Source of the DNA: Aliiruegeria lutimaris | GTDB lineage: Bacteria; Pseudomonadota; Alphaproteobacteria; Rhodobacterales; Rhodobacteraceae | Direction of reading: 5' to 3' | Length of the DNA stretch: 64,000 nucleotides | Assembly: GCF_900099935.1 (NCBI RefSeq) | Contig: NZ_FNEK01000017.1 | Location: forward strand, 29,392 to 93,391 | In this document: in pieces, positions 45,201 through 54,724 of the stretch | Numbering within the stretch: the first letter of the stretch is position 1 | Layout of the letters: the number at the start of each line of letters is the position of its first letter | Notes under the pieces: model-generated | The model's database searches: none | The model's input: the letters and a program-made list of their open reading frames with translations, nothing else | What the model was told of the DNA's origin: nothing | Position numbers and translations under genes: made by a program

Positions 45201-46472
45201 ATGAAGTGGTTTTCCTTCCTGATTGCGGCGATCGTGGCCGGTGTCGTTTACATGCTGATCATGGAGCGCGACGCCGTGTTCGAATTTGCGGGCATTGAGA
45301 CCGGACGCCCGGCGGCGCCCGCTGCAGCGCCCGATGGCACAAATGACGTAGCGGAAACAATCGAGAATACCGACGACGACCCCAAGCGGGTGTCCATCGT
45401 GGCCGTGGCCTCCACGGCGCAGGTCATCGACAGCGCCGTCATCCTGCGTGGCCGCACGGAAGCCACCCGCCAAGTTGTCGTGGCCGCGGAAACCTCCGGG
45501 CCGATCGTCTCCGACCCCCTGCGCAAGGGCACGATGGTCCAAGCCGAAGACCTGCTCTGCGAGATCGACCCCGGACCGCGCATCGCACAACTCAGCGAAG
45601 CCAAGGCGCTGCTGGCCTCGGCGAAGGCCGGGATTCCGGTGGCCCGGGCCCGTGTGATCGAGGCCGAAGCGCTGCTGGCCGAGGCGGCGATCAACAACCG
45701 CGCCGCAACGAAGCTGATCGAAGGCGGCTTTGCCTCCGAGACGCGCGTTGCCTCGACGCGGGCCGCTGTTTCGGCCGCCGAGGCAAATGTCGAATCGGCC
45801 CATTCCGGGCTGGAGGCGGCTACGTCCAATGTCGAAGCCGCGGCCGCCGCGGTGGCGCTGGCCGAAAAGGAAATAGATCGGGTCACGCTGAAGGCGCCTT
45901 TTGCCGGGTTGCTCGAAACCGACACCGCCGAGCTTGGCGCGCTGATGCAGCCGGGATCGTCCTGCGCCACCATCATCCAACTCCAGCCGATGAAGCTGGT
46001 GGGTTTCGTGCCCGAGACGCAGGTCGACAAGGTCGCGGTGGGCGCGCCAGCCGGCGCACGCCTTGTCTCGGGGTCGGAAGTCGCCGGCACGGTCATCTTC
46101 ATGTCGCGCTCCGCTGATCCGCAGACGCGCACCTTCCGGGTCGAGATCGAGGTCCCAAACGCTGACATGCGCATCCGTGACGGCCAGACGGCGGATATCG
46201 CCATCGCCGCAACCGGGGAGGCCGCACACCTGCTGCCCGGCTCGGCGCTGACGCTGGATGACGCGGGCACGCTTGGCGTGCGCATCGTCGAGCAATCCGA
46301 TGCCGGCCCGGTTGCCGCCTTCGTCCCGGTGCAGTTCCTGCGCGACACGCCCGGGGGCGTCTATGTCGCCGGGCTTCCCACGAATGTGGACGTGATCGTC
46401 GTCGGGCAGGAATATGTGACTGACGGCGTTCCGCTCAAGGTCAGCTATCAGGAAGAAGGTCTGGGCCAGTGA
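45201..46472 (+). CDS. RND efflux periplasmic adaptor (second pump)
   Basis: The 423-residue adaptor is anchored by an N-terminal helix (KWFSFLIAAIVAGVVYMLI) and has a lipoyl half (ETSGPIVSDPLRKGTMVQAE), an alanine-rich helical hairpin (about 135-230), and a second lipoyl half (VTLKAPFAGLLETDTAELGA). It follows the MdtA/MexA fold with a membrane-proximal domain at the C-terminus. The permease gene begins 22 bases later. GGAAAGGCGGATTTC precedes the ATG. Confidence 0.93.
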   Translation: MKWFSFLIAAIVAGVVYMLIMERDAVFEFAGIETGRPAAPAAAPDGTNDVAETIENTDDDPKRVSIVAVASTAQVIDSAVILRGRTEATRQVVVAAETSGPIVSDPLRKGTMVQAEDLLCEIDPGPRIAQLSEAKALLASAKAGIPVARARVIEAEALLAEAAINNRAATKLIEGGFASETRVASTRAAVSAAEANVESAHSGLEAATSNVEAAAAAVALAEKEIDRVTLKAPFAGLLETDTAELGALMQPGSSCATIIQLQPMKLVGFVPETQVDKVAVGAPAGARLVSGSEVAGTVIFMSRSADPQTRTFRVEIEVPNADMRIRDGQTADIAIAATGEAAHLLPGSALTLDDAGTLGVRIVEQSDAGPVAAFVPVQFLRDTPGGVYVAGLPTNVDVIVVGQEYVTDGVPLKVSYQEEGLGQ

Positions 46473-46494
46473 GACGGCGCAGGGGAGCATATCC

Positions 46495-49400
46495 ATGAGA
46501 GGCATTGTCGATTGGGCCTCCCACCACACGCGTATGGCGGTGGGGATCATCCTTCTGGCGCTTGTGACTGGCGCGCAGACCTATTTCAACCTGCCCAAGG
46601 AGGGCGAGCCGGATATCGAGATCCCGGCCGTCTTCATCTCCGTCCCCTTCCCCGGCATCTCGGCTGCCGACGCCGAGAAGCTGCTGGTCAAGCCGATGGA
46701 AACCGAGATGGCCGATCTCGACGGGCTGGACCGGATGACCGGCACCGCCGTGGAGGGCTATGCCAACCTGGTGATGGAGTTCGATTTCGGCTGGGACAAG
46801 TCGGCCACGCTCGCCGATGTGCGCGCGGCAATGAACAAGGCCGAGAGCAATTTCCCCGACGGCGCCGAGAACTACACGGTGGAGGAGTTCAACTTCTCCG
46901 AGTTCCCGATCATCATTGTCAACCTGACCGGCCGCCTTCCAGAGCGGACATTGCTACGCGTTGCCAATGACTTGCAGGACAAACTTGAGAGGCTCGAGCC
47001 GGTTCTGGAGGCCGCTTTGACCGGGCACCGCGACGAGATGGTCGAGGTGGTCATCGACCCGCTAAAGCTGGAAGCCTACAACGTCACCGCCAGCGAGTTG
47101 ATCCAGGCGGTGGTCAACAACAACCAGTTGATCGCTGCCGGCGAGATCGAAGCCGATGCCGGCGCCTTCGCGGTCAAGATCCCCTCCTCCTTCGATACGA
47201 CGAGCGACATCTACGGCTTGCCGGTGAAGGTGAACGGCGATTCCGTTGTCACGCTGGGCGACCTGACGACGATCTCGCTCACCTTCGAGGATCGCGAAGG
47301 CACGGCGCGCTTCGACGGCGAGAAGACCGTCGCGCTGCAGGTGGTCAAGCGCAAGGGCTACAACATCATCGACACCGCCGCTTTGGTGCGTGAGACGGTG
47401 CAGCTCGAACGCGCCAAATGGCCACCTGAGCTGCAGGACGCCATTGTCGTCGGCACATCGAACGACCAGTCCGTGCAAGTCGAATCCATGGTGCGCCAGC
47501 TCGAAGGCTCCGTGCTCACCGCCATCGGCCTTGTCATGATCGTGGTGCTGGCCGCACTCGGGCCGCGCCCCTCGCTGCTGGTGGGCTTCTCCATTCCCAC
47601 GTCCTTCCTGCTCTGTTTCGGCTTCCTTGCGGCAATGGATGTGACGATCTCGAACATGGTAATGTTCGGGCTGATCCTCTCGGTCGGCATGCTGGTCGAT
47701 GGCGCCATCGTTGTGGTGGAATATGCCGACAAGCGCATAGCCGCCGGAACCGGACCGATGCACGCCTATGTCGAGGCCGCAAAGCGGATGTTCTGGCCCA
47801 TTGTCAGCTCCACCGCGACCACGCTCTGCGCCTTCCTGCCGATGCTGTTCTGGCCCGGCGTCTCGGGCGAGTTCATGAAGATGCTGCCGATCACGCTGAT
47901 CTTCGTGCTCTCGGCCTCGCTGGTGGTGGCGCTGGTCTTCCTGCCAGTGGTGGGCGGCATCACCGGGCGGCTTGCACGCTCCTTCCACCACCTCGCCGAA
48001 GCGCTGCGCCGCTGGCCCTGGATTCTCAGGGCGGCGCTGGTGCCGCCCTCGATGTTCCTGATCTTCCTCGGCGCCATGCAGGTGCTGAACCCCAGCTATA
48101 TCCTGCCGCCCGACATGCCCGCCACCATGGCGCGTCTTGCCGGTGTCGGCATTCTCTTCTTCGGCGCTTTCGCCACCTCGATCACCGCCGACGCGGCCAA
48201 GCCGCAATGGAAGCGCAAGCGGGTGACGGCCGGCTATCAGCGCACCGCTTTCGGCTATTTCATCAAGTTCCTCACTGCCAACCCGATCATGCCGCTGGTC
48301 ACGGTCGGCGGAGTCGCCTTCTTCATATTCGCGACCTTCGCCTATTTCGGCGAAAACAATAACGGCACCGAGTTCTTCGTCGAGAACGAGCCGGAACAGG
48401 CGATCATCTATGTTCGCGCCCGCGGGAACCTGTCGCTTGCCGAGAAAGACGCGCTCGTGGCGCAGGTCGAGAAGATCGCTCTGGCCGAGCCGGGCGTTGA
48501 TTCCGTGTTTGCCTTTGCCGGCGAGGGAGGACTCAACGCCAACACCGGCGGTGCCTCCTCCCCCCGCGACACGATCGGCCAGGTCCAGCTCGAAATGATC
48601 CGCTGGGAGGATCGAAAGGAACAGCCGGAACTGGACGGCGACCTCGTTCTGGAGCGGCTACGCGCCAAGATGGACCAGATTCCCGGCATCTTTGTCGAGG
48701 TGCTCGACCTTGCCATGGGCCCGGGTGCTGGCAAGCCGATCCATCTTCGCCTGACCGGCGACGATTGGGAGGCGCTCACCGAGGCCGCCCTGACCGCGCG
48801 GGCCAAACTCGAGGAAATGCCCGGCCTGTTCGATATCGAGGACACGCTGCCGCTGCCCGGCATCGACTGGCAGATCGACGTGGACGTGGAAAAAGCCGGC
48901 CGTTACGGCGCAAATGTGGCCATCGTCGGCGGGATGGTGCAGCTTATCACCCGCGGCATCCTGCTCGACACGATGCGCGTGGACAGCTCCGACGAGGAGA
49001 TCGACATCCGCGTCCGCCTGCCCGAACAGGACCGTCTGCTGACCACGCTGGACAGCCTCAAGGTGCGCACGCCGGACGGTCTCATTCCGCTTTCCAACTT
49101 CGTCACCCGGCAGCCGGTTCCGAAACTGGCGCGGATCGACCGGGTGGACTCTCAGCGCTATTTCGACGTGAAGGCCGATGTGACCTCCGGCCTGGTCAAG
49201 CTGGTCAACGCCGATGGCGAGATCGTCGAGATCATGCCGGCCGAGGCCGCCCAGACCAACGCGGCGATGCGGATCAGCGAGCAGGGCCTGACCGTCGCCC
49301 CGGTCACCGCCACCGAACGCATTACGCTTCTGACCGAATGGATGGAGAACGAGCAGCCTTTCGGCCCGGATATCGGTTGGCAGTGGACCGGCGATGAAGA

Positions 49401-50208
49401 GGAACAGGCCGAGAGCGCCGCCTTCCTTCAAACCGCATTTGCCGGGGCGCTCGGGCTTATGTTCATCATCCTGCTGACGCAGTTCAACTCGATCTACAAC
49501 TCGGTGCTGGTGCTGCTCGCCGTGGTGCTCTCCACCTCCGGTGTACTGATCGGCATGCTGGTGATGGACCAGACATTCTCCATCATCATGACCGGCACCG
49601 GCATCGTTGCGCTGGCAGGCATCGTGGTGAACAACAATATCGTGCTGATCGACACCTACCAGGAGTTCAGCCAGTACATGCCGCGGATCGAGGCGATCAT
49701 TCGCACCGCGGAGCAGCGCCTGCGGCCCGTGCTTCTGACCACCTCGACCACGATTGCCGGCCTGACGCCGATGATGCTGGGCATTTCGCTCGACTTCTTC
49801 AACGGCGGCTACACGCTCGACAGCCCCACCGCGCTCTGGTGGAAGCAGCTGGCAACGGCGGTGGTCTTCGGCCTTGGCACCGCGACCGTTCTGACCCTGA
49901 TCGTAACCCCCGCCCTGCTCGCTTTGCGCGTCTGGTTCTGGGACGGCGCCTATCGCAGCGTCGCCATCTTGCGGGCTCTGAGCTTCGGGCGCGGCAGTCG
50001 GGCCGCGCGCGATGCGCGCCTGACCCGCACGGCGCGCCGTGTCCGCAACCCGGAACTGATCTGGCTGCCGGAAGAACCGGAAGAAGAAGACAGCGCGCCG
50101 CCCGCACCGACACCGGAGGCAGAACCGGACCGGGCAGAAAATGCGCCTGAGCAAACCGAAAGCGAAACGTCCCCCGCCGGCAAGCCGCCCCTGCGCGCAG
50201 CGGAGTGA
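46495..50208 (+). CDS. RND-family efflux permease with extra membrane segment and acidic tail
   Basis: The 1237-residue RND permease is about 200 residues longer than usual. Core features are the TM1 start (RMAVGIILLALVTGAQTYFN), the TM4 proton-relay motif SVGMLVDGAIVVVEYADKR with one of the usual two aspartates replaced by Gly, and MLGISLDFFNGGY near TM11. Between TM6 and TM7 (about residues 500-575) an extra hydrophobic pair is inserted. The C-terminus (about 1180-1237) is rich in Glu and Pro. The type is nearer to the MMPL/heavy-metal-like long RND group of Rhodobacteraceae. The substrate is unknown. Confidence 0.92.
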   Translation: MRGIVDWASHHTRMAVGIILLALVTGAQTYFNLPKEGEPDIEIPAVFISVPFPGISAADAEKLLVKPMETEMADLDGLDRMTGTAVEGYANLVMEFDFGWDKSATLADVRAAMNKAESNFPDGAENYTVEEFNFSEFPIIIVNLTGRLPERTLLRVANDLQDKLERLEPVLEAALTGHRDEMVEVVIDPLKLEAYNVTASELIQAVVNNNQLIAAGEIEADAGAFAVKIPSSFDTTSDIYGLPVKVNGDSVVTLGDLTTISLTFEDREGTARFDGEKTVALQVVKRKGYNIIDTAALVRETVQLERAKWPPELQDAIVVGTSNDQSVQVESMVRQLEGSVLTAIGLVMIVVLAALGPRPSLLVGFSIPTSFLLCFGFLAAMDVTISNMVMFGLILSVGMLVDGAIVVVEYADKRIAAGTGPMHAYVEAAKRMFWPIVSSTATTLCAFLPMLFWPGVSGEFMKMLPITLIFVLSASLVVALVFLPVVGGITGRLARSFHHLAEALRRWPWILRAALVPPSMFLIFLGAMQVLNPSYILPPDMPATMARLAGVGILFFGAFATSITADAAKPQWKRKRVTAGYQRTAFGYFIKFLTANPIMPLVTVGGVAFFIFATFAYFGENNNGTEFFVENEPEQAIIYVRARGNLSLAEKDALVAQVEKIALAEPGVDSVFAFAGEGGLNANTGGASSPRDTIGQVQLEMIRWEDRKEQPELDGDLVLERLRAKMDQIPGIFVEVLDLAMGPGAGKPIHLRLTGDDWEALTEAALTARAKLEEMPGLFDIEDTLPLPGIDWQIDVDVEKAGRYGANVAIVGGMVQLITRGILLDTMRVDSSDEEIDIRVRLPEQDRLLTTLDSLKVRTPDGLIPLSNFVTRQPVPKLARIDRVDSQRYFDVKADVTSGLVKLVNADGEIVEIMPAEAAQTNAAMRISEQGLTVAPVTATERITLLTEWMENEQPFGPDIGWQWTGDEEEQAESAAFLQTAFAGALGLMFIILLTQFNSIYNSVLVLLAVVLSTSGVLIGMLVMDQTFSIIMTGTGIVALAGIVVNNNIVLIDTYQEFSQYMPRIEAIIRTAEQRLRPVLLTTSTTIAGLTPMMLGISLDFFNGGYTLDSPTALWWKQLATAVVFGLGTATVLTLIVTPALLALRVWFWDGAYRSVAILRALSFGRGSRAARDARLTRTARRVRNPELIWLPEEPEEEDSAPPAPTPEAEPDRAENAPEQTESETSPAGKPPLRAAE

Positions 50209-50267
50209 CCGCTTCGCCAGGCGCGCCCACCGCGCGCCTGGCTTCCCGCATGAGTGGGCGATCTAGG

Positions 50268-50345
50268 CAATTGTAATTATTATACTTTTATAGAGTGCCG
50301 TAATTTCGTTTCACCTGATACAAATATACGGCAAAAATGCATGAT
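50268..50345 (+). promoter_or_regulatory. AT-rich promoter region of the outer-membrane barrel gene
   Basis: A stretch far below the local GC, including TTGTAATTATTATACTTTTA, contains TATACT as a possible -10 box. The inverted repeat GCCGTA (50297-50302) and TACGGC (50327-50332) follows with 24 bases between the arms. It is about 150-225 bases before the barrel gene. The assignment is based only on composition and position. Confidence 0.35.
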
Positions 50346-50494
50346 TTGGGCAACACTGCGAATCGTCGAACCGCCGGCCGAATCCCGCCACTTGCGACGC
50401 GCCCCCGCTGCTCTCTAGGTCTGATGCCAGCAAGCGGGCCGACCAAATCCGGTGCCCTTGCTCGAGCAAGATAAAAAAGACGACAGGCAACATC

Positions 50495-51202
50495 ATGAAC
50501 ACATCGCATATCGCAATCGCGGTCGCGCTGACTGCATTCTGTGGCCCGGCCCTGGCCGGCGGGCTTGCACCGAGCACGCCAGAGCCTCAGCCAATCATCG
50601 AGGTCAACTCCGGGCCAACCGGTTTCGAAGGCGCCTATATCGGTGCCAGCCTCGGCTACAACTTCCCCGGCGACGACAAGGTCGGCGTGAAAGGCCCCGG
50701 CATTTCCGGAACCGACAATATCGGCGATCTGGATATGGGCGGCGGGTCTTTCGCCGTGCAGGCCGGCTATCGCTGGGACCTGAACCCCGCCATCATCGGC
50801 GTCGAACTTGGCGCGACTTTCGGCAATATCAGCGCCGATTTCGACAATAGCGAGGGAGAGGGCGAGAACACAGTCGACTATGCCGTCTCCCTTCGCGGCT
50901 CGCTTGGCTGGGAAGCCACAACCGACACTCTGCTCTACGGTTTCGCGGGCGCTTCGCACGGACAGTTCGACTACTCGGTCGAGCGCGCGGCCGGCGGCGA
51001 TATTTCCGAGGAATACGGTCGCACCGGTTATCTCGGCGGGTTCGGCGTTGAGCGGAACATCTCCGACAACTGGTCGCTCCGAGGCGAGTACCAATACACC
51101 AATTACGGCAACGAAAAGCTGAGCAATGGTGGCTACTCGACCGAAGCAACGCCGGATTACCACTCGGTAACCTTGGGCCTCAACTACAGTTTCGGCGGCT
51201 GA
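50495..51202 (+). CDS. Outer-membrane beta-barrel protein (Omp25/OmpW-like)
   Basis: The 235-residue protein has a signal peptide (MNTSHIAIAVALTAFCGPALA) and then alternating amphipathic strands: GAYIGASLGYNFPGD, GSFAVQAGYRWDLNPAIIG, YAVSLRGSLGWEA, LYGFAGASHGQFDY and GGFGVERNISDNWSLRGEYQ. It ends HSVTLGLNYSFGG, with an aromatic residue near the C-terminus as BAM substrates require. The layout is that of small eight-strand barrels of the Omp25/OmpA-like porin group. The ribosome site is weak. Confidence 0.88.
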   Translation: MNTSHIAIAVALTAFCGPALAGGLAPSTPEPQPIIEVNSGPTGFEGAYIGASLGYNFPGDDKVGVKGPGISGTDNIGDLDMGGGSFAVQAGYRWDLNPAIIGVELGATFGNISADFDNSEGEGENTVDYAVSLRGSLGWEATTDTLLYGFAGASHGQFDYSVERAAGGDISEEYGRTGYLGGFGVERNISDNWSLRGEYQYTNYGNEKLSNGGYSTEATPDYHSVTLGLNYSFGG

Positions 51203-51298
51203 TCAGCCCGGCCTGAAACGGAACCAGAACCGGAAACGGCGGCAGTCTGAATCGTGGAACTTGCCGCCGTCCAGGACGCGCGCTTTGCGTACGTGAAC

Positions 51299-51408
51299 GA
51301 TCCTGCGGCAGAGATATTTTTGGAAAGACGAAGCCGAGTCCGGCTTTTCATCCTCTTTCTCGAAATATCCTGGGGGAACGCTCGCACGAGCGTGGGGCGA
51401 ATCCCCCT
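51299..51408. repeat. Intergenic hairpin repeat, copy H (two facing half-units)
   Basis: ATCCTGCGGCAGAGATATTT, then TTGGAAAGACG, faces TCCTCTTTCTCGAAATATCC, then TGGGGGAACG. An ACGCTCGCACGAGCGT hairpin and GGGGCGAATCCCC follow. It lies between the converging barrel and M20 genes. Confidence 0.8.
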
Positions 51409-51465
51409 CTTCCAACATCCGAAACCCGCACAAACCGCCGAAATGCAGTAAGTCCGCCAGTTAAG

Positions 51466-52629
51466 TCAGCCCACCGGCATCCGCTGTTCGACGATTTCCG
51501 CCCACCAGGAACAGCCCGCTGGGATGGCCTCGTCCGAGAAATTGTATTCCGCGTGATGTACCATGGCCGTATCGCCATTGCCGACAAGGATATAGGCGCC
51601 GGGTCTCTCTTCGAGCATGAAGGAGAAATCCTCTCCGCCCATGATCAGCGGCGCCTCCCGGCACTCTCCGGCAACCGAGGCTGCCACCGCTGCGGCGAAA
51701 TCTGTCTGTTCGGCCCAATTCACCATTACCGGGTAATTCCGATAGTATTTTACCTTGGCCTGACCGCCGAAGGTTGCGGAAGTGCCTTCAGTGATTTCCT
51801 TCAGCCGTTTTTCGCCCAAGTCGCGAAGTTCCGGCTTCAGTGTGCGAATGGTCCCCTTCAGCACAACCTTCTGCGGGATCACGTTAAAGGCGGTGGAGGA
51901 AGTCTCGAAACTCGTGATCGAGACGACGATCTGCTCCACCGGGTTGGCATTGCGCGAAACGATGGATTGCAGCGCGACCACCAGATGCGACGCCATCAGC
52001 GTGGTATCGATCGTCTCGTGTGGCTTGGCGGCGTGACCGCCCTTGCCTTCCAGCTCGATCTGGAAGTGATCGGCCGAGGCAAAGAACGGTCCCGGCCGGA
52101 TGGCAAAGGTTCCCACCTCGATGCCCGGCCAGTTATGCATGCCATAGACTTCCTGGATGCCGAAACGCTCCATCACCCCGTCATCGCACATGGCCTTGCC
52201 GCCGGCGCCGCCCTCTTCGGCGGGCTGGAAGATCACCACCGCCGTTCCGTCGAAATTCCGCGTCTCTGCAATGTATTTCGCCGCCCCCAGCAGCATCGCC
52301 GTGTGCCCGTCATGGCCGCAGGCATGCATCGCGCCGGGGTTTTGCGAGGCATAGGGCAACCCGGTCTCCTCGACGATGGGCAGCGCGTCCATGTCGGCAC
52401 GCAACCCGATCACCCGGCCTTGGGTGTCCTTTCGTCCGCGAATGACGCCGACGACGCCGGTGCGGCCGATGCCGGTCACCACCTCGTCGCAGCCGAACGC
52501 CTTCAACTGCTCGGCCACGAAAGCCGAGGTGCGATGGGTTTCGTAGAGCAATTCCGGATGGGCGTGCAGGTCCCTCCGCCATGCCGTGATTTCTTCGTGA
52601 AGCTCAGCCAGGCGGTTCTTGACGGGCAT
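51466..52629 (-). CDS. M20-family amidohydrolase (hippurate hydrolase-like)
   Basis: The 387-residue metal-dependent hydrolase cleaves N-acyl amino acids or similar amides. Motifs are RRDLHAHPELLYETHRTS, AMHACGHDGHTAMLLGAAK (metal ligands Cys/His) and FQPAEEGGAGGKAMCDDGVM with the catalytic Glu pair, then MGGEDFSFMLEERPGAYILVG with a ligand Glu. A dimerisation lid lies in the middle. AAGGA eight bases before the ATG at 52629 decides the start over an ATG three codons upstream. The substrate is unknown. It follows the MarR gene by 20 bases. Confidence 0.92.
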   Translation of the reverse strand: MPVKNRLAELHEEITAWRRDLHAHPELLYETHRTSAFVAEQLKAFGCDEVVTGIGRTGVVGVIRGRKDTQGRVIGLRADMDALPIVEETGLPYASQNPGAMHACGHDGHTAMLLGAAKYIAETRNFDGTAVVIFQPAEEGGAGGKAMCDDGVMERFGIQEVYGMHNWPGIEVGTFAIRPGPFFASADHFQIELEGKGGHAAKPHETIDTTLMASHLVVALQSIVSRNANPVEQIVVSITSFETSSTAFNVIPQKVVLKGTIRTLKPELRDLGEKRLKEITEGTSATFGGQAKVKYYRNYPVMVNWAEQTDFAAAVAASVAGECREAPLIMGGEDFSFMLEERPGAYILVGNGDTAMVHHAEYNFSDEAIPAGCSWWAEIVEQRMPVG

Positions 52630-52649
52630 GCGGACCATCCTTGGGGTGG

Positions 52650-53120
52650 TTACAGGGCGCTCCGATCGCGTCGGAGAATTTGCGGCAACGGATGATCGTA
52701 CACGTCGAGAAAACGTTCAAGCAGTTCGGAGAGTTTTTCCCACTCCGCCGCCCCCATGCGGGCGCGCACCTCCTCGTCGATCTCCTGGGCCATGGGAGCG
52801 CAATCCGAGACAATCTCCCTGCCCTCCTCTGTCAGCGTCAGGCTGATCGCGCGGCGGTCCGTTTCGGGAATGTCCCGCAGCACGAGCCCTTCGCGCACAA
52901 GGCGGTCGACATAGCGCCCGAAAGTGGTCGCATCGTAGCCGAGGGAGTCGGCGCAGAGCCCCTGCCGGATGCCGGGATTGCACCCGATCACGAACAGCAC
53001 CCCGAGATAGGGTGGCTTGATCTCGGTTTCGCTGCCCACCCTGCCATCGAGCCGCCGCGCGAAACGCGCGGCAACCTGCAGGAAGAGACCGGGAAAGGAA
53101 TCAGTAGAAGGTATCGACAT
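52650..53120 (-). CDS. MarR-family transcriptional regulator
   Basis: The 156-residue winged-helix protein has a recognition region DSLGYDATTFGRYVDRLVREGLV, a wing (RDIPETDRRAISLTLTEEGREI) and a C-terminal dimerisation helix. MarR proteins usually repress their own operon and respond to small aromatic ligands. It is 20 bases upstream of the M20 hydrolase gene in the same direction, so control of that gene is likely. The 150 bases upstream include an AT-rich stretch that may hold the operator. Confidence 0.9.
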   Translation of the reverse strand: MSIPSTDSFPGLFLQVAARFARRLDGRVGSETEIKPPYLGVLFVIGCNPGIRQGLCADSLGYDATTFGRYVDRLVREGLVLRDIPETDRRAISLTLTEEGREIVSDCAPMAQEIDEEVRARMGAAEWEKLSELLERFLDVYDHPLPQILRRDRSAL

Positions 53121-53272
53121 GGGAGGATCTAGGAGTGGTTCGCTTGTTACGGGCGCGTGCTATGACCAATCGATCAAAAATTCAATGCGACGGACAGCCC
53201 GATTTGTGCTGAAATTCCCGAGACCTATCCAAAAGGCCAAGGTTGGGCCGAAAAAATCTGCCTGACGTTTCG

Positions 53273-54571
53273 TCAATGCATGCCTTTTCTGATCCGCCGG
53301 ATCATCATGAAGACCAGCAGCACGACCGCCGGTGTCAGCAGCGCGGTGGCCAGCCCCTTGGACATGCCGAGCGGTTCGTAGAGCGGATAGCTGGCATAGC
53401 TGACGAGGTTCAGCGCGTAGTAGCTGATGGCGACGACCGACAGCCCCTCGACCGTCTGCTGCAACCGCAAAGCCAGGTCGGCCCGGCGATCCATGCTTTC
53501 CAGAAGGCGCTGGTTCTGCGCCTGTCGTTCCACATCGACCCGCGTGCGCAACAGGTCGCCCGCCCGCGCGGCGCGTTCGGCCATAGCCCGAAGCCGCTGC
53601 TCGGTGGAGCGCACGGTCCGCATGGCCGGATCGTAGCGCCGGGTCATGAATTCGGTGAAGGTCTGCCGCCCTTCGAAACGAGACTCGCGCAGCACGTCGA
53701 TGCGGTCATGCAGGATCGCCTCGTAGGCCGCCGTTGCCCCGAACCGGAAGGAGGAACTGGCCAGAAGGCTTTCCAGCTCGGCGGAGATTTCCAGAAGCTG
53801 GTCCAGCGACTCGTCGGCCGGGCTGTTTTCGCCGGTCAGATCGCTCATCAGGTGGGTCAGGCGGGCATCGAGCGTGCCCATCCGCTCGCTCAGCTCACGC
53901 GCTCGCGGCAGGCCGAGCAGCGACATCGCCTTGTAGATCTCGATCTCGGTCAGCCGCTGCACGATCCGCCCGGTTCGGCGCTGGCTGATATCGGGGCGCA
54001 CGAACACCGCAAAACGCATGTGACCTGCGGTGTCGATGCGGAAATCGCCCGCCAGCACGGCGGCGTCGTCCAGTACCTGTGCCGCCGCGACACTCTCGGA
54101 GACGAACCATTCGGAGAGCTTGCGGGCGACTCCGGCGTCGTCCTCGTCCAGCTTCTCGATCCGGATCATCGCCGAAGTCATCCGCGCGCCCGGCGCCTCG
54201 GCCAGCCAGTCTGCTGGCAACAGCTCGTATTCAGAGGCGTCGAAGGGGCGTTCCTCCAGCCCGTCGATGAAGAGCGTGTAGGTCGTGAACTCCGTGTGGC
54301 ATTCCCACTTGAGCTTGTGCCGCCCCAGCTCACCGAACCAATGCGTCGCGCCGGGCTTGGGATGATCGGCCCCGAAGCGGTCCAGCAGCGCGATCAGGTG
54401 GGCACGGTCCAGCGACTTGTCGCGCGCGGCCGCATCGCGCGGCGCCTTGAGCGCAAGAAACAGCGCGTGCGCAGGCGCATCCAGCGAGGGAAAGGGCCGG
54501 GCATGCATTTCGTTGGCCAGCTCGAACCGGCGGGGATGATCGGCCAAAGGGGCGCGTGTCTCGGGTGTCAT
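53273..54571 (-). CDS. DUF3422 family protein with two C-terminal membrane helices
   Basis: The 432-residue protein is a conserved alphaproteobacterial family of unknown function. The N-terminal part (HPRRFELANEMHARPFPSL) is the best-conserved section. The C-terminal quarter has a coiled-coil helix (VDVERQAQNQRLLESMDRRA, then DLALRLQQTVEGLS) and two hydrophobic helices (VVAISYYALNLVSYASYPLY and ATALLTPAVVLLVFMMI). This last part recalls CorA-like proteins, but no GMN motif is seen. The ATG at 54571 is chosen because the family start (MTPETRAPLADHPRR) follows. Confidence 0.87.
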   Translation of the reverse strand: MTPETRAPLADHPRRFELANEMHARPFPSLDAPAHALFLALKAPRDAAARDKSLDRAHLIALLDRFGADHPKPGATHWFGELGRHKLKWECHTEFTTYTLFIDGLEERPFDASEYELLPADWLAEAPGARMTSAMIRIEKLDEDDAGVARKLSEWFVSESVAAAQVLDDAAVLAGDFRIDTAGHMRFAVFVRPDISQRRTGRIVQRLTEIEIYKAMSLLGLPRARELSERMGTLDARLTHLMSDLTGENSPADESLDQLLEISAELESLLASSSFRFGATAAYEAILHDRIDVLRESRFEGRQTFTEFMTRRYDPAMRTVRSTEQRLRAMAERAARAGDLLRTRVDVERQAQNQRLLESMDRRADLALRLQQTVEGLSVVAISYYALNLVSYASYPLYEPLGMSKGLATALLTPAVVLLVFMMIRRIRKGMH

Positions 54572-54724
54572 GGCGCCAATAAACCCTCTGGCGACAAGGC
54601 TGTAAAAAGAATTCTGGGCATTCCTTGGCATACCGCCGCAGCGACGGCCCGATGTCGCAGACAGGCGGTTTTCGGCCCGGCAATGCCCGTTTCATCGGGA
54701 GGAACACTCAGGGAGGCGGGTATC

